From Mesostigma viride (lineage: Eukaryota; Streptophyta; Mesostigmatophyceae; Mesostigmatales; Mesostigmataceae), in the NCBI GenBank assembly GCA_009746045.1, contig RPFO01002176.1, forward strand, positions 70,001 through 134,000: a stretch of 64,000 nt of DNA. Direction: 5' to 3'. Positions 1-13,000 of the stretch are shown piece by piece. The position numbers and the translations under genes are program-made. The notes under the pieces were generated by a model. The model was given only the letters and a program-made list of their open reading frames with translations, made no database searches and was not told the origin of the DNA. The stretch's first letter is position 1. Every line of letters begins with the position of its first letter.

Positions 1-1020
1 GGTTCCGTGACACTACAGGAACAGGTTGAGACAATCGGTCTTGTGGCGGACATTGGCTTAGCGGGTGTATCTGCGCACAGACACCGAAAGACAAGGACAA
101 CGGCTTCCTACCTCCCAAAAGACCCGGAAGACCTACCATCGCTTTTCAAAGATTCCAGACAGCTCCTCGGCGAAGGAGGCCTTTTCTCATTATCATGGGC
201 GTGCCCGCCTGTCGTCATCTCGAACCTGACAAGCAAAACCCGGGGCTTGTTCACTACATTACATAGATAATATGTCGTAGCAACCGCGTATCCTAAGGAC
301 TTTTAGAGGTTTGACATTAGAAGGTTGGCCTCGTGCTATTTTCTGGACATAACCTCCATATCCTTTGCACAACGTTACTTGCAGCAACTCTTGCAGCGTA
401 CCACCAGGCTGGCCAATGTCCATATTATTGTTATGCGGTCAGGCTTATTCCAAGTTCGTTGCCGACAGCATTAGTTTTTCTGGCTTTGCACTTTGCAGCG
501 CCAGTGCGCCACTCTGGAGCAGTGCGCGGTGCGCCACGCGGCACGCGATCACGTGCCCGTGCTTAGTACCGGGGTCGACAGCAGAAAAGATACTGGACCA
601 CCGACGAGGCACGTAGGACTGTTTTAGGGTCCGCACGTCGAATCCCAGTCCTGATATAGGACTCTATTGAGCGTAAATATGTGATGAATACCGCCGATTA
701 TTGTAATAATATGTCAATTGGTGACGCGTTCAGTTTACCTGGGGATCCCAAGTTTACTGAATCTTCGCGGGCAATATCAAACAGCGCAGGCCAGAAATAT
801 GGTCGTGCTGAAGATCACTGACTGTGTTCTTCGATGAACTGGTGTCCATGAACGCGCGTGACCAAGCGAACCGCCGATCGTTGTCTCGCTAGTATTTCAC
901 CAATTGTCACGTCATTGGTAATCCAGTCTTAGCCCCCCCGCATCTTGCTTGTAGCGCCTCCGAGTTCCTGGTGAAATTGCTTCCGATCCCGGGTTCTCTT
1001 CGCAAGGCAAGCTAAACGCG
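1..1020. other. 5' flank of the ALDH10 gene, no gene recognised
   Basis: Only short open frames on both strands, none with a recognisable motif. The promoter and 5' UTR of the ALDH10 gene that starts at 1021 must lie here. I see no convincing TATA box close to the start codon and no repeat unit. Confidence 0.4.
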
Positions 1021-4000
1021 ATGGCGGCGCCCATCCCAATTCCACGTCGGGATTTGTACATTGACGGGAAGTGGACTCCCGTAGCGTCGGGGGAGCGCCT
1101 TCCTGTCATTAATCCGGCAAATGAAGAGACAGTCGGTTAGTTTGCTTTACATGATCTAATTAATGCTCCTATACATGCTCGCATTCCGCATGACATGGAC
1201 TCACTCTAGGCGCCCCCCTGAGGCGTGCGTCGTATCAGTTTAATAAGTGTCTCTGCATTGCTGTTACTTGGCTAAATTGCAGGCTCTATACCGTCTGCTT
1301 CTGCAGACGACGTGGACAAGGCGGTCCTGGCCGCCAGGGCAGCTTTTGACCGCGATGGCGGCAAGCGCTGGAGCCGCGCCAGCGGGGCCCACCGGGCAAA
1401 TATCCTCTTAGCCATTGCGCAATTGATAAAGCAGCGCAAGACCGAGCTGGCCAATTGGGAGGCTCAGGACAGCGGCAAGCCATTGCCAGAAACCGAATGG
1501 GACATGGTGCGCTATCTGCCCTATATATGTATGTATATGATGCGCTATCTGCCTAGATTAATTATTTTATTTTTATCTGCCTAGATATCCCTTGTTTTTT
1601 AAGGTCCAACCAGAGTGCCGAGCAAGCTGCCTGGTGTGCTGGAACGCAATCAATCTAGGCTAGTAGAACCATTTTCCTTGCCACCACTTTATTTCCCCTT
1701 TCCGCCAAACCCGGGGTTGCTCTTGTCCTTTGATTCCGGCCACCTTGGCAGGCAATTTGCCTTATTTTCAGAACCTATCAGGCTCGCCAGCCTGCGGGCG
1801 GCAGTGAGAGAAGCTAGTGAGAGCGAGTGAGAGGGCGCCCTCCCTCCTTCTCGCTGTGTATAGGGGTACATTTATTGGTACCCACGTGACGCAGTCGCGT
1901 GCTTGAATCTAATTACGCAAGCTCGCCACTACGTGCCCCTAGCAAAGCATGTCGATGTGTCGTGTGCCAGCGCTAGCTGCGGACTTCCCTGGCTCGGTGG
2001 TGCTGGATCTCTGGCCGTGCCCTGGAAGTACCGCTAAATGCTACTGGTGCGTTGAGTTCTACCGATTACCTCTGACCTGCGATCTATCAATACTGAGACA
2101 CGGAGTGGATGCTCGTGGCTGCACCGCTCTAGAAATAAACAGCCGACGCTTTTGCCGCCAAGTACAAGCAAATAAGAAAGGCTCAAATAAAAGGCCCTTG
2201 TAAGTTGTAGGTGCACTGCCTTCCACGGATTGGACTGCCGTGCTGCATCGGCAATAGTCACTAGAGCTGCGTAGCCACCCTGTACCCCAGCTGCCGTCCT
2301 GTACTTGCTATGTGCCCAAGTCTCCCTGCCGCGGCCCCGTCTCTATGTGACACAAGGTGCTGTCCTTAATGGGAGGATTTTGTCCTCGATTGAGGATGCT
2401 TGAGTTTGGGGCTCTAAAGGTTTTGCGAGGGCGAGAGTCCGACACTCCACGGATTCAGGGGGGCAGATCCCTTGGCTCTATCCTTAGCCAAAAGGCCTCT
2501 GTGGCATGTCAGCTTGGCATGCCGAGCAGGCCACGTATGATGGGAAATATCCTTCCATACTTTGCTAGTATTCCCTTTGATGGGACGGCACCTTTTCCTT
2601 TCATGGGACGGCAGAATGAATCAAAGGGAAATTAAAGATATCATTGCGGATTAGTGAGGACTGACCGTGGAGTCTTGCTGCCCCAATTTCCCACAACTAT
2701 CGCACCGGACTATAGGTAATGTCATAAGGAGAGGTTGACATGCCTTTCGCCCAGCTGGAGTGTCTATACTACTACTGCTTATACCTGGATCCGTTACCCC
2801 CACGGCACGCCTGTTCCTGTTGTCGTGTTGTAGACCATCGACTCTGGACGGCGTGGCCGGCTGCTGTGACTACTAGCTGCTGCTTCTCGTTCGATCCCCG
2901 GATCCTGTTTTCCTCGAATACTCCTTTTTCAGTTATTAGATTCCATCTGATAGCTCCTTTTTTCCTCTGATCCAGTTTTCCTCTTATTCAGTTTTCCTTA
3001 TTGCCCGATTGTCTGCTGCTCTGCCCCCCCCCGCCCGCCCCCCAGGATGACGTGGCGGGCTGCTTTGAGTACTACGCGGGCCTCGCGGAGAAGCTGGACG
3101 GCGCGCAGGACGCGCCGCTGGAGCTGCCCATGGACGCGTTCAAGTGCCACATCCGCAAGGAGCCGGTGGGAGTCGTCGCGCTCATCACGCCGTGGTGGGT
3201 GCGGCTCTACGGACACTCGCGAATGGTTGCGTAGCTTCAGTTGCTTGAGTTCACTATGTTCGCTGCATGCGCGTGAGTACACTATATTCGCTGCGTGCGC
3301 GTGAGTAAACTATATTGGCTGCGTGCGCGTGAGTACACTATAGCCGTGGTCACCCAGCGGGGACACGAGACCAATTAATTAACACTACAGCCGTTTGTAG
3401 TACAGCCATAATTGCGGCATGACCTGCACTAGTGTGGTAGCCACGCGCGCAGGGAGTGGGTGGTGGGTGGTCGTGTGCTCATCACGCCGCGCCAGGTAGC
3501 ATCGCGGCGCCCCTCGCTAGCTGCAATGCCAAATGCAAATGTCAAGCAACCGCTTTTTTCACGGGACACCGCCCAAATAGGTCAGTATCGATACGTCTGC
3601 ATTGTGCTGTGCCACGGGCCTGCCTTGGTAGTTTTGCTCAGCACTGTGTGCTCAGTAGTTTGAGCACACAAAACCGGTAGGTGGCCGTGCCAGCATCATT
3701 GCAACACTAGGGGGCGAACGCCACAGTCTGGATACGTCTGCGTTGTGCTGTACCACGGCCCTGCCTAGTACTTGAGCTAATCGTGCGATGTGTGTGTCTT
3801 CCATGGTCGCCCATGCGCAGGAACTACCCCCTGCTGATGGCCACGTGGAAAGTAGCCCCCGCGCTCGCGGCCGGTTGCTGCGCGGTGCTCAAGCCGTCCG
3901 AACTGGCGTCCGTGTAAGTGGGCGCGGTGACCCCACCCCATACCCTCGGTGCAGATGCCAGCATGCTGCCATGCTGCCATGCTGCCATAGGTACCATATT

Positions 4001-7000
4001 GCCCTATACCAGCACATGCGGACAGCTGGCGCCCATGTGAGTGAGCGCGCCATGCGGTTGTCAGTGCGCACGATTGTCAGCTGCTACGGGTGTTGTGTGG
4101 CAGCCGATGCCAGGAGCTGGCGTCCGTGTGAGTGGCATGTGACCGGCTTGCTTGTGCTGGCAAACCGCTCGTTTGTTACTACTGGCAAATCACCCGCTTG
4201 CTTGTGCTGGCAAACCACCCGTTTGTTTGTTCCTACTGGCAAATCACCCGCTTGCTCGTGCTGGCAAACCACCCGTTTGTTTGTTTCTACTGGCAAATCA
4301 CACCTGCTCGGCGTTTGTTGGTTTCTACTGGCAAGTTACCCATTTTCTTTTCCTTGCGTGGCCCGTTTATCCCCGATCATCCCTACTGGTAACCGCAGGA
4401 CCTGTTTGGAACTGGGCGCCATTTGCACCAAGGCGGGGCTACCCCCAGGGGTGCTCAACGTGGTCACGGGTCTGGGTTACTCGGCGGGGGCTGCGCTCAC
4501 GCAGCACAAGGGCGTCGACAAGGTGAGGGCTCGAGTGACAAGGTTGGGGCGCCGGCAAGGTAGGCGCGGTTGCCAGCACGGCGGCAAGTAACCGCTTGCG
4601 GGGGGTTCCAGGTGATCTTCAATGAGGAAACCAGAGTACAGATCCTACAGATCGTGTATGAATCGCGGAGGTGATCATATCGGCTTGCGGGGTGCTCCTC
4701 GTGACCGTATTTGAACCGCACGTGTTTACTGACGCGTGTGTTTACTGACGCCGCGCCAGGTCCCTCTCTTGTCCGCGACGGGACGTGGCTCCCTCCCCTG
4801 CCCCTGATGGATTCGCTTCCCCAGATGGCCTTCACGGGGACTAGCACACACGTACTGATGCAAGTAATGGATCTCCTCTCCTTTCCCCCTTGGCTGCTGT
4901 GCTGCCGCTCCCTCAGATCGCGTTTACGGGGAGCGTCGCCACCGGCCGCGCCGTCATGATGGCGGCCGCTGCCGATGTCAGGGTAGGCATGGGTGCGCTT
5001 TTCCTGGACTACTGGGATATGCTCTTTTGTCATCTGTTATCGTGCTACTGCAGTGTGTTTTTTGTTCTGCAGATGCGAACGTAGGGCTGGGGTAGTCTGT
5101 TGTACTAGTTATAGTAGCACTCGTTTGCTCTTACGATACAATGATATTATACAGGCTTCGGCACCTGCGCGCCTCATACGCTGGCGCGCATCAGTAACTT
5201 TCCAACACATACGTTCCATGCATACACTTGGGATGGGGGGTTATGAGGTGTCAGTTATCGGGTCAGTTATTGGGCTACAGGAACAGCTACGGGGATGCTT
5301 TGGGCTCCCACAGCAATCTCGTTGGATCCTTGGACGGTGCGGCCTCGTCGGGTTCTTTCTAGACCTCCAACCCTTCATTCGAAACCCGAAATCTCTTTGG
5401 GATTGCGTCGGGTTCTTTCTAGACCTCCAACCCTTCATTCGAAACCCGAAATCTCGTTGGGATTGTGCGGGTTCTTTCTAGACCTCCAACCCTTCATTCG
5501 AAACCCGAAATCTTGTTGGGATTGCGTCGGGTTCTTTCAGATAACCGATCGCCGCATGTTGAGCTGTCTCACCGCTGGTGACAGCTGGGCCGAGTGGGGA
5601 TCGTGTGATACTGCTATGTTCTCATAGAGAGGGCTCGCTCAGTGCAAGGACGACTGGTGCATGGCTTGCGCGACCATTCCCATGGCAGCGTCTCTATTGC
5701 CATGACAGCAGAGGCATGTCTCATCTATCATATGCCCTTACATGGCACGTACATAGGATAGCTCCATACCCTGTCTCACTGTTTGGCATTCCGTGTCTAT
5801 GCTCTGCGTGTGCGAGGGCGGGGGCGGGGGCGGGGGCGTGTGGGCGTGTGGGCGTGTGTGCTACCGTCTGTCACGGGTGCCCGGCCACACCACACAGGGC
5901 TGCTCCCTGGAACTGGGCGGGAAGAGTCCTCTGGTCATCTTCGATGACGCCGACGTTGATAAAGGTGCGGCGGTGGCACCTGTGGGATGGCCCGCCGCAT
6001 CATGAATACGGTATAATTAATAATGGTCCTATCTTGGTGGATAGAAAGCCAGCCACAAACCAATTCGGCAAGGACCACAACCATGCAGTATTTGAAAATC
6101 GAAGCAGTCCATCCCCTTTGGGCTCTTTCCCCCCCACCCCCCCACCCCTCCCCCTCCTGCTGCTGCCGCCCTCTTCAGGCTTTTCCTGGTTGCGTTCCTG
6201 GCAGTCTGTGCGCATGCGTAGCGTTGCCCGTCCAGCCCCTAGCTTCCATGACGAGCGACCGGGCAGGCTACGCATACAATGACGTCCAAGCAAGGCAATC
6301 AGCTCCTTGTTGCCGGCGACTGCATGTCCACACGCGGTGCATGACACCGAACCTTAAGCCTGACCTAGCACCCCTTCCCCCCCCCCTCCCTTTCCCGTCT
6401 CAGAGCAAGCAAGCTGCATCTGCATCCAGTGACATCCCTTAGCTTGTCTGATAGCAGATACGGCTTTGCTTCATCATCCTGCTAGCAACCGTCCCCATGC
6501 CGCGTCGTTCACACTTTGTGGTAGCCACTCTGACCCCTATCGAGGGGTGCTTGATTGCAAGCTGGACGTATGTTGTGTGGCAACCTGCTGCACCAGTCCC
6601 ATTTTCATCTTCAATAAGTGAGAGGTCGATTTGGGCTTTGAAACTTTCTTGTCTTGTAGACGGTGTTTGCCTCTTATAGCTGGCATTCTTCTTCTCCCCC
6701 GAAGCCTTTGTTAATTCTTTCTTTCCCCCCCCCCAGGACTCGTCCGCTAGCTACTTTGTGAGTTCCCCATCTACTCCTGCTCCCTGTCCTGCTGCTGGTC
6801 CGTGCTCATGAACCCTACTCCCCTTTCTTGACTCGTTGCCCCTACCACGCAGCGGTTGAGTGGGCCATGTTTGGCGCGTTCTGGACCAACGGGCAAATCT
6901 GCAGCGCGACGTCGCGCCTGCTGCTGCAGGTATGCTACCTTGCCTCATAACCGTCACGGTACTATATTACTGGTTCAAGGTAGCGTACTGTTGACCAGGC

Positions 7001-10000
7001 AAGGTGCTATGTCTGTTGTCATACTACTAGGCTTCTTAGCGTAGGAATGGCTGAACGGAAACGTCCCCGGTCAATGCCTCATCCTTCGTTCCTTTCAAAC
7101 GCTCTGATGCTTTCCATGCAATTTTTGCTCGCATGGACCCCATCGGGGATGGGGTTGAGAGTCCTCCTTTGTTTCTGCTAAAGATCACCAATTAATCGCA
7201 CAACATCTCTTTCACACTCCTTTTCTGCTCCTTTTCTCCTCCTTTCCTTCGCCTTCCGTGTCTTGTTGTCTTCTCCTTCCGACTCTTTCCCTGCTCCTTT
7301 CCTCCCTGTTGCTTCTCCGCTTACGCTGGCGGCCCCTTACACCTTTCCTATTTTGCTGCAACTTCTATAGCATTCCTCCTCCTTTCGTTTGCCTTTTCTC
7401 CTTCTTTCCTGCTCCTTTCTGTCTTGCCTAAATGAAATTCGCTTCGCCGGTCATGATGGTGGCACGCCCCAGGACGGCATCGCGCCCAAGTTCCTAGCGC
7501 GCCTCAAAGAGGAGGCCGAGCGGGTGCTGGTGGGGGACCCGCTTGCCGCCGGCACAAAGATGGGCCCCGTGGTCAGCGCGACGCAGGTGGGCGGCACTCG
7601 ACACGCATCTCTAGTTACTTCTGATTTCATCCCCGTTAGTGGTTTGCTCATACCCATTGTTGCTGATACCCATTTTCGGGTTTGCCCATAATTACGCCTG
7701 CGTCCTCTACCTCAATGCCATTTCTTTTGGCCATGCGTGGGTGTATGGCTTCGCACGGCAAGCACCAATGGGTTACGGTGACCAATACAGCGTCGCAGTG
7801 ACCAACAAGTAGCACTCCATGGCTTCACATGGCAATCGCTCTTTATTGCTTTGCTTTACCACATTATCTTAGGAGATTGTAGTTACCTTGATTTATCTAG
7901 GCCTCGCGAAGGCCAGCCCTCGTCACTTCTCGCGCCCCGCAGCATTTGTCGGCGTTCGTGGCGTTCGGTCATGGGGTCTGAAGATGTCATAGCCCGTGTC
8001 CCCATGACAGGTGTTAGCACTCTCTTTGTGTATGCATGCATAAACGATTATGCAGCAGTAACGACCATGCACCAAGTGTAATGCTGCCATCTCCATGCTG
8101 CGGCACACACACATGTGCTATCTTATTACATCAGCGCTACGCTGATGCTGCTTGCGTGATCTGCGTCAAGGGTTTCAGAGAAGCAATGCGGCTGGAAAAG
8201 CCTAGGAGCGCTTTGCTTCTCCCCCATTCCTTTTCCAGCTAGCGAGATGGCTGTTTTCCTGTGCCATTTGGGTCACAAACCTTGATGGCCGCCTTGCACT
8301 ATGAGGATGTGCCAGCTGCTGTCAGCCCTATTGAACAAATAGGATGCTTGTCCCCTCTTTGTAAGCGCTACGGTCCAGCTATTGTTATTATTATCATAAC
8401 CTCGTTATTATTATCATAACCTCGTTATTATTATCATAACCTCGTTATTATTATCATAACCTCGTTCATCCACGGCGTTCCATGGATGCTGGCAGAGGAC
8501 ACTGTTTTGTTTTGTATTCAAGCTCTCAGGGCTTTGCCTCTGTCATGGAGTGGGGGTGGCCCAGCGTAGGGAGGGTGGCGCTTCCTTTGTGGGCACTCCA
8601 CAGGTTGGGACTTGTGGGGTCGATGACCCACCCGCCACAGATACTGACCCCTGCTTTTCTGATGTTTTTTTCCTTATTACTCCCACCTGGCCCAGTCCTA
8701 GACCACCCTGCCACTCAGCCAAGTGAATAGCCTTGTCTGTAGCCTCCCCCACCAACCCCTGACATGGCCATGTGCCACCCACGTCCCATCCAGCCGCACT
8801 TTTCGAGCCTCGGCATGTACCCCCCCCCCTCCCCCCCAACAAAAAACTCATCTCCCGCGTCCTTCCGTGCCCAATCAATCCCCCACCATAGACCTTTACC
8901 ACGCAACAACTGACACCATGACCACCTTGCCATGCACCCCCCCACACTCAACCCCCCACGGGCGGCCCTTGCCCCGCATCACTTGTAACCGTTGCATCGG
9001 AACACCCCTGCCTTTGCGTCCCAGTACGCAAAGGTGATGGGGTACATCGAGGGGGCGATCGAGGAAGGGGCCACTCTGCTCACCGGGGGCAAGCGGCCCG
9101 AGGTGCGTGCTCACTAGCCGCTGGGCACTTGCTGCGGCTGGGCAGTCACTCAGTATTTGGCACTTGGTATGTGCTTGGTGTGTGTAGGACAGTAGCTGCT
9201 TCAGAAGGGTCGAACACGCAATGGTTGACACGTTGTATGCATGGGGAACGCGCTCGGTGGGTGACATAGGGAAAGACCTTTGTATACATAGGGAACAAGC
9301 CATGGTTACATAGGGAACACCTTTGTATGAATAGGGAACAAGCAATGGTTACATAGGGAACACCTTTGTATGAATAGGGAACGCGCTCGGTGGTGGCGCA
9401 GGGAACAAGCCATGGTTGCATAGGGAACACCTCTTGTATACATAGGGAACACGCTCGGTGGGTGCACGAGCGCCCAGGCTTGAACACTTGGTACAGAGGT
9501 AAAGCACTCGGTACCGGGTAGTAAGGGTAAGGTCTTACCAAGGAGTTTTCCTATTTATTTATTTTTTTAGGGGGGGAGGATGGCGAGCTCATTTGTTAGA
9601 GGGCATGCAGCCAGTAGCACAGCCAGTTGGTATTTACTTTCGATGTCCGATCGATGGCAGTACTTGGGTTTCTTGTCGTTTGTTCTCGCAGTGGTCTTGT
9701 GTTTACCTTGGCGTTGCAGTGGCTTCGTTTGAGCGGCGTAAGGGGCGCGTAAAGCCAAGGGTTTCCAGCGCGTCTCTTTTGTTGCCCTTGGTCCTGAACT
9801 GAACTGAACTGAACTGAACTGAACTGAACTGAACTGAACTGAACTGAACTGAACTGAACTGAACTGAACTGAACTGAACTGACCTGAGCTGAGCTGAGCT
9901 GAGCTGAGCTGAGCTGACCTGAGCTGACCTGACCTGAGCTGAGCCGAGCCGAGCCGCGCGGAGCGGAGCCTAACCGAACCGAACTGAACTTGAAAATTAG

Positions 10001-13000
10001 TCTTGAAAATTATGTGTGTGGCTACGTTGACCCGAGTCCAAGCCAGGCTGCTCTCCATGGCAACTACGTTCCGGGTTTTAATGTTCCCTTATTGCTGCAT
10101 GTCATGGCATCTCTGTTGCGACAGACCACGCCGCGCGGCTACTACGTGTGCCCGACCGTGTTCGTGGATGTCAAGCCACACATGCGCATATGGAAGGAGG
10201 AAATCTTCGGCCCGGTGCTGGCGGTCGCAACCTTCCGGACAGAGGAGGAGGCGATTGCGGTCGCCAACGATTCTGAGTAAGCCGGAAGCTGGGAAGCAAG
10301 CAGAGATGTTTAACTGTCGTGCCTTTTTACTATGCAGGTATTATGGAACTGGGTCGCTAGTGATTCAGGGTAAGCCGGACGCTGGGATGCAGACAGATCT
10401 GTTAAGTACTCTTGTTGTCCCTGGGTCTATAAGCACGACTTGTAATGGAACTGGCCACAACCGATTCATAGTGAGCCGCCTGCTTGGATGTGTTTTGGTG
10501 GACAAGCTGGGCATGTTTTGATGGAATTGGGGCTGTGAAGGGGAGGGATGGAGTCCTTACTGTTTTTGGTTCTGTGTTCTATGTGGGATGTGCTTGGCTG
10601 TAGGCTGCATCCATGCGTTTTTCCTTTTCCAAGTGGGAATTCGCCAAGGCACGGAATGGAAATGACTTTGTGGATGTCTTGATTTATCTCATTTCTTTGG
10701 GTTGGTGATGGGCTGGTCTCGTTTAGGAGGGGAGGGATGTGGACAAGGCGTGAGCGAGGATCTGTTTCATGCCCATGCCTACCGCTTCCTTTGGACGAGG
10801 ACGGCTGCTTTTTCCTTCCATTCCCCAGCCGTCATCCCAGAGCTCCGTGCCTGCTCCTACCCCTTCTTGCTTGCGAGACACACACCGTCCTCTTCTCATC
10901 GTTGCCTCACGCCTGTCATCGCACTCCATCGGACTCCCTCACCTCGCTGGCTTGCCCTCGTGGGTGACAATCTAGAAAGAAAAGCAAATTTTCCTTCTTC
11001 CTCTCATGCATGTGCCTCAATTCGTCATTGCTTTTCTCATTCATTCCATCATCCGTCCCCATTGCCCTGACCCTACCCAGCTTTGGGCTCGCGGGCGCCG
11101 TCATATCTGCGGACCCGGACCGGTGCAAGCGCGTGTCCGAGGTGAGGCCGCAGGGAACAACAGACTTAAGTGCAGTCGAGTTGATTAGGAGCCGTAAAGC
11201 ACAGCCGGGTTTGGGGTCACGTTGCCCAATAATAATGCTCGTGTATGTAAATGATAATGCTCTTGTAAGTTGTACGTACTCTTGCGGGCACAAGATTGCC
11301 CTTGCAGATAACCAGCTACTTAAGCGACTATTCGCCCTGCCAATACCCATCTAGTGAAGCGACTCTTCGTCTTGCGGACAACCAGCCAGTTATGCTATTC
11401 TATTCGCCCCCTTTCCCATTTTAAATATGTCTTGTATAGCTGATGTGGTAGATCCATCGGTCGTTTTTAGGGTCAGCATCAAATCTGTGTAGGTACAACA
11501 TATGATCGAATGTCGCTTATGCGAATAGGGTTGCCTTGCTGGGCAATAGGGTTGCCTTGCTGGGCAATAGGGTTGCCTTGCTGGGCAATAGGGTTGCCTT
11601 GCTGGGCAATAGAGTTGCCTTGCTGGGCAATAGAGTTGCCTTGCTGGGCAACAGGTGGACACGCCCATCTGCCTGCCCCCTAGCCTTCAGCCCACCTTTC
11701 AGAACTGCCCGCGTAATCTTGGCATTCTTTTTCCCCATTCTCTAACTGTTGTGCTATTTCTAATGGACTGCCTGGGTTTTTCCTTTCTCCCTCTTGCCCC
11801 TGGCCCCTTACCCCTCCCTGTCCCGGCGCGCAGGCGTTCCGCTGCGGCATCGTGTGGGTGAACTGCTCCCAGCCCTGCTTCTCCCAGGCACCCTGGGGCG
11901 GCATGAAGCGGAGCGGGTTCGGCAGGGACCTCGGGACATGGTGGGTTTCTGATAGGCACAGTGTATGATAATTGTGCTACTGATAGACTACTCATAGCCT
12001 ACTTATAGACTACTACTAGACTACTACTAGACTACTACTAGACTAATCATAGACTACTCATAGACTACTAATAGACTACTAATAGACTACCGATAGTAAG
12101 TACTTGCGTGCTATATAAATAATACGCACATACTGGCATGCTGCGGCCACTGTCTGCTCTCATCTGGCCCCTTGTAGAGAAAAGGCTTATTCTGCAAAAG
12201 ATCCGAAGTAGGTAACCCCGACGTTCTCTTGCAAGCAATGTCACCGGCAGACAAGTATAAAACTTTGTCCTGCATAGAGTGAGGCTTGCCACCGCCAAGA
12301 TGGCTTGTCTCACGCGTGCACCTGCCGCTATGAAGTACCTTGTCATGACCATTGACTAAAGCGGAGGAACAATATTTTATTAGTAAGCGATTATTATTGT
12401 TACTTTTATCAAGTTTTTTAGGATGTGGCTGGGGCTACCTCCACATGGCGATCGGACCTGGTAGCGGTTGGCGGATGGAAAGGGGCAGGCTTCGGGTGGA
12501 TGGCCAAAGGGTAAGGGGTCAGTGGCCGAATGGCAGTGGACGAGGAGTATACTTCTATTGTTTATGTTTGCTTGTCTCAGCAGCTATTATTTTCCCGTAG
12601 GGCAAACACCAGCCCTGCCGCCCATTATTGTTACAAGGGCGTTGAATCTTTCTCTTGATCTTTAAAACCGTTAATAAATGCATGATGGAATCTGCACCAT
12701 GCTAGGCACCCCACTTCTGTCGTAGAAGTATCAAGGAGGCAACCACTTTGTTCCTTGTTTGCACAAGTCGGCCTTCATCCATTCTCCATTATGCCTCCAT
12801 CGGGGAAGTTGCTTGTGTGCTATTCATCGCCTGGTCATTGCACGACCTGGTGTTGCGACGACCAGTTCTGTTCTCACTCACCCTCTGTTCCCCGTGTGCA
12901 TTCGTGGCCCTTGCATCGCTGCCAATGGTGGGTGGACGCTCGCAGGGGCCTTGAGAACTACCTGTCGGTCAAGCAGGTGACTTCGTATGTGTCATCGGAT

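Noticed and set aside
1883-1901. Copy of the short interspersed repeat in ALDH intron 2
   Set aside because: Only about 19 bp of the palindrome match; the sequence on either side does not.
4141-4335. CRISPR-like regular repeats
   Set aside because: Direct minisatellite copies without unique spacers, inside a eukaryotic intron.
9567-10058. Minus-strand open frame encoding repeated QFSSV peptides
   Set aside because: It is the translation of the (GAACT)n microsatellite in ALDH intron 10.
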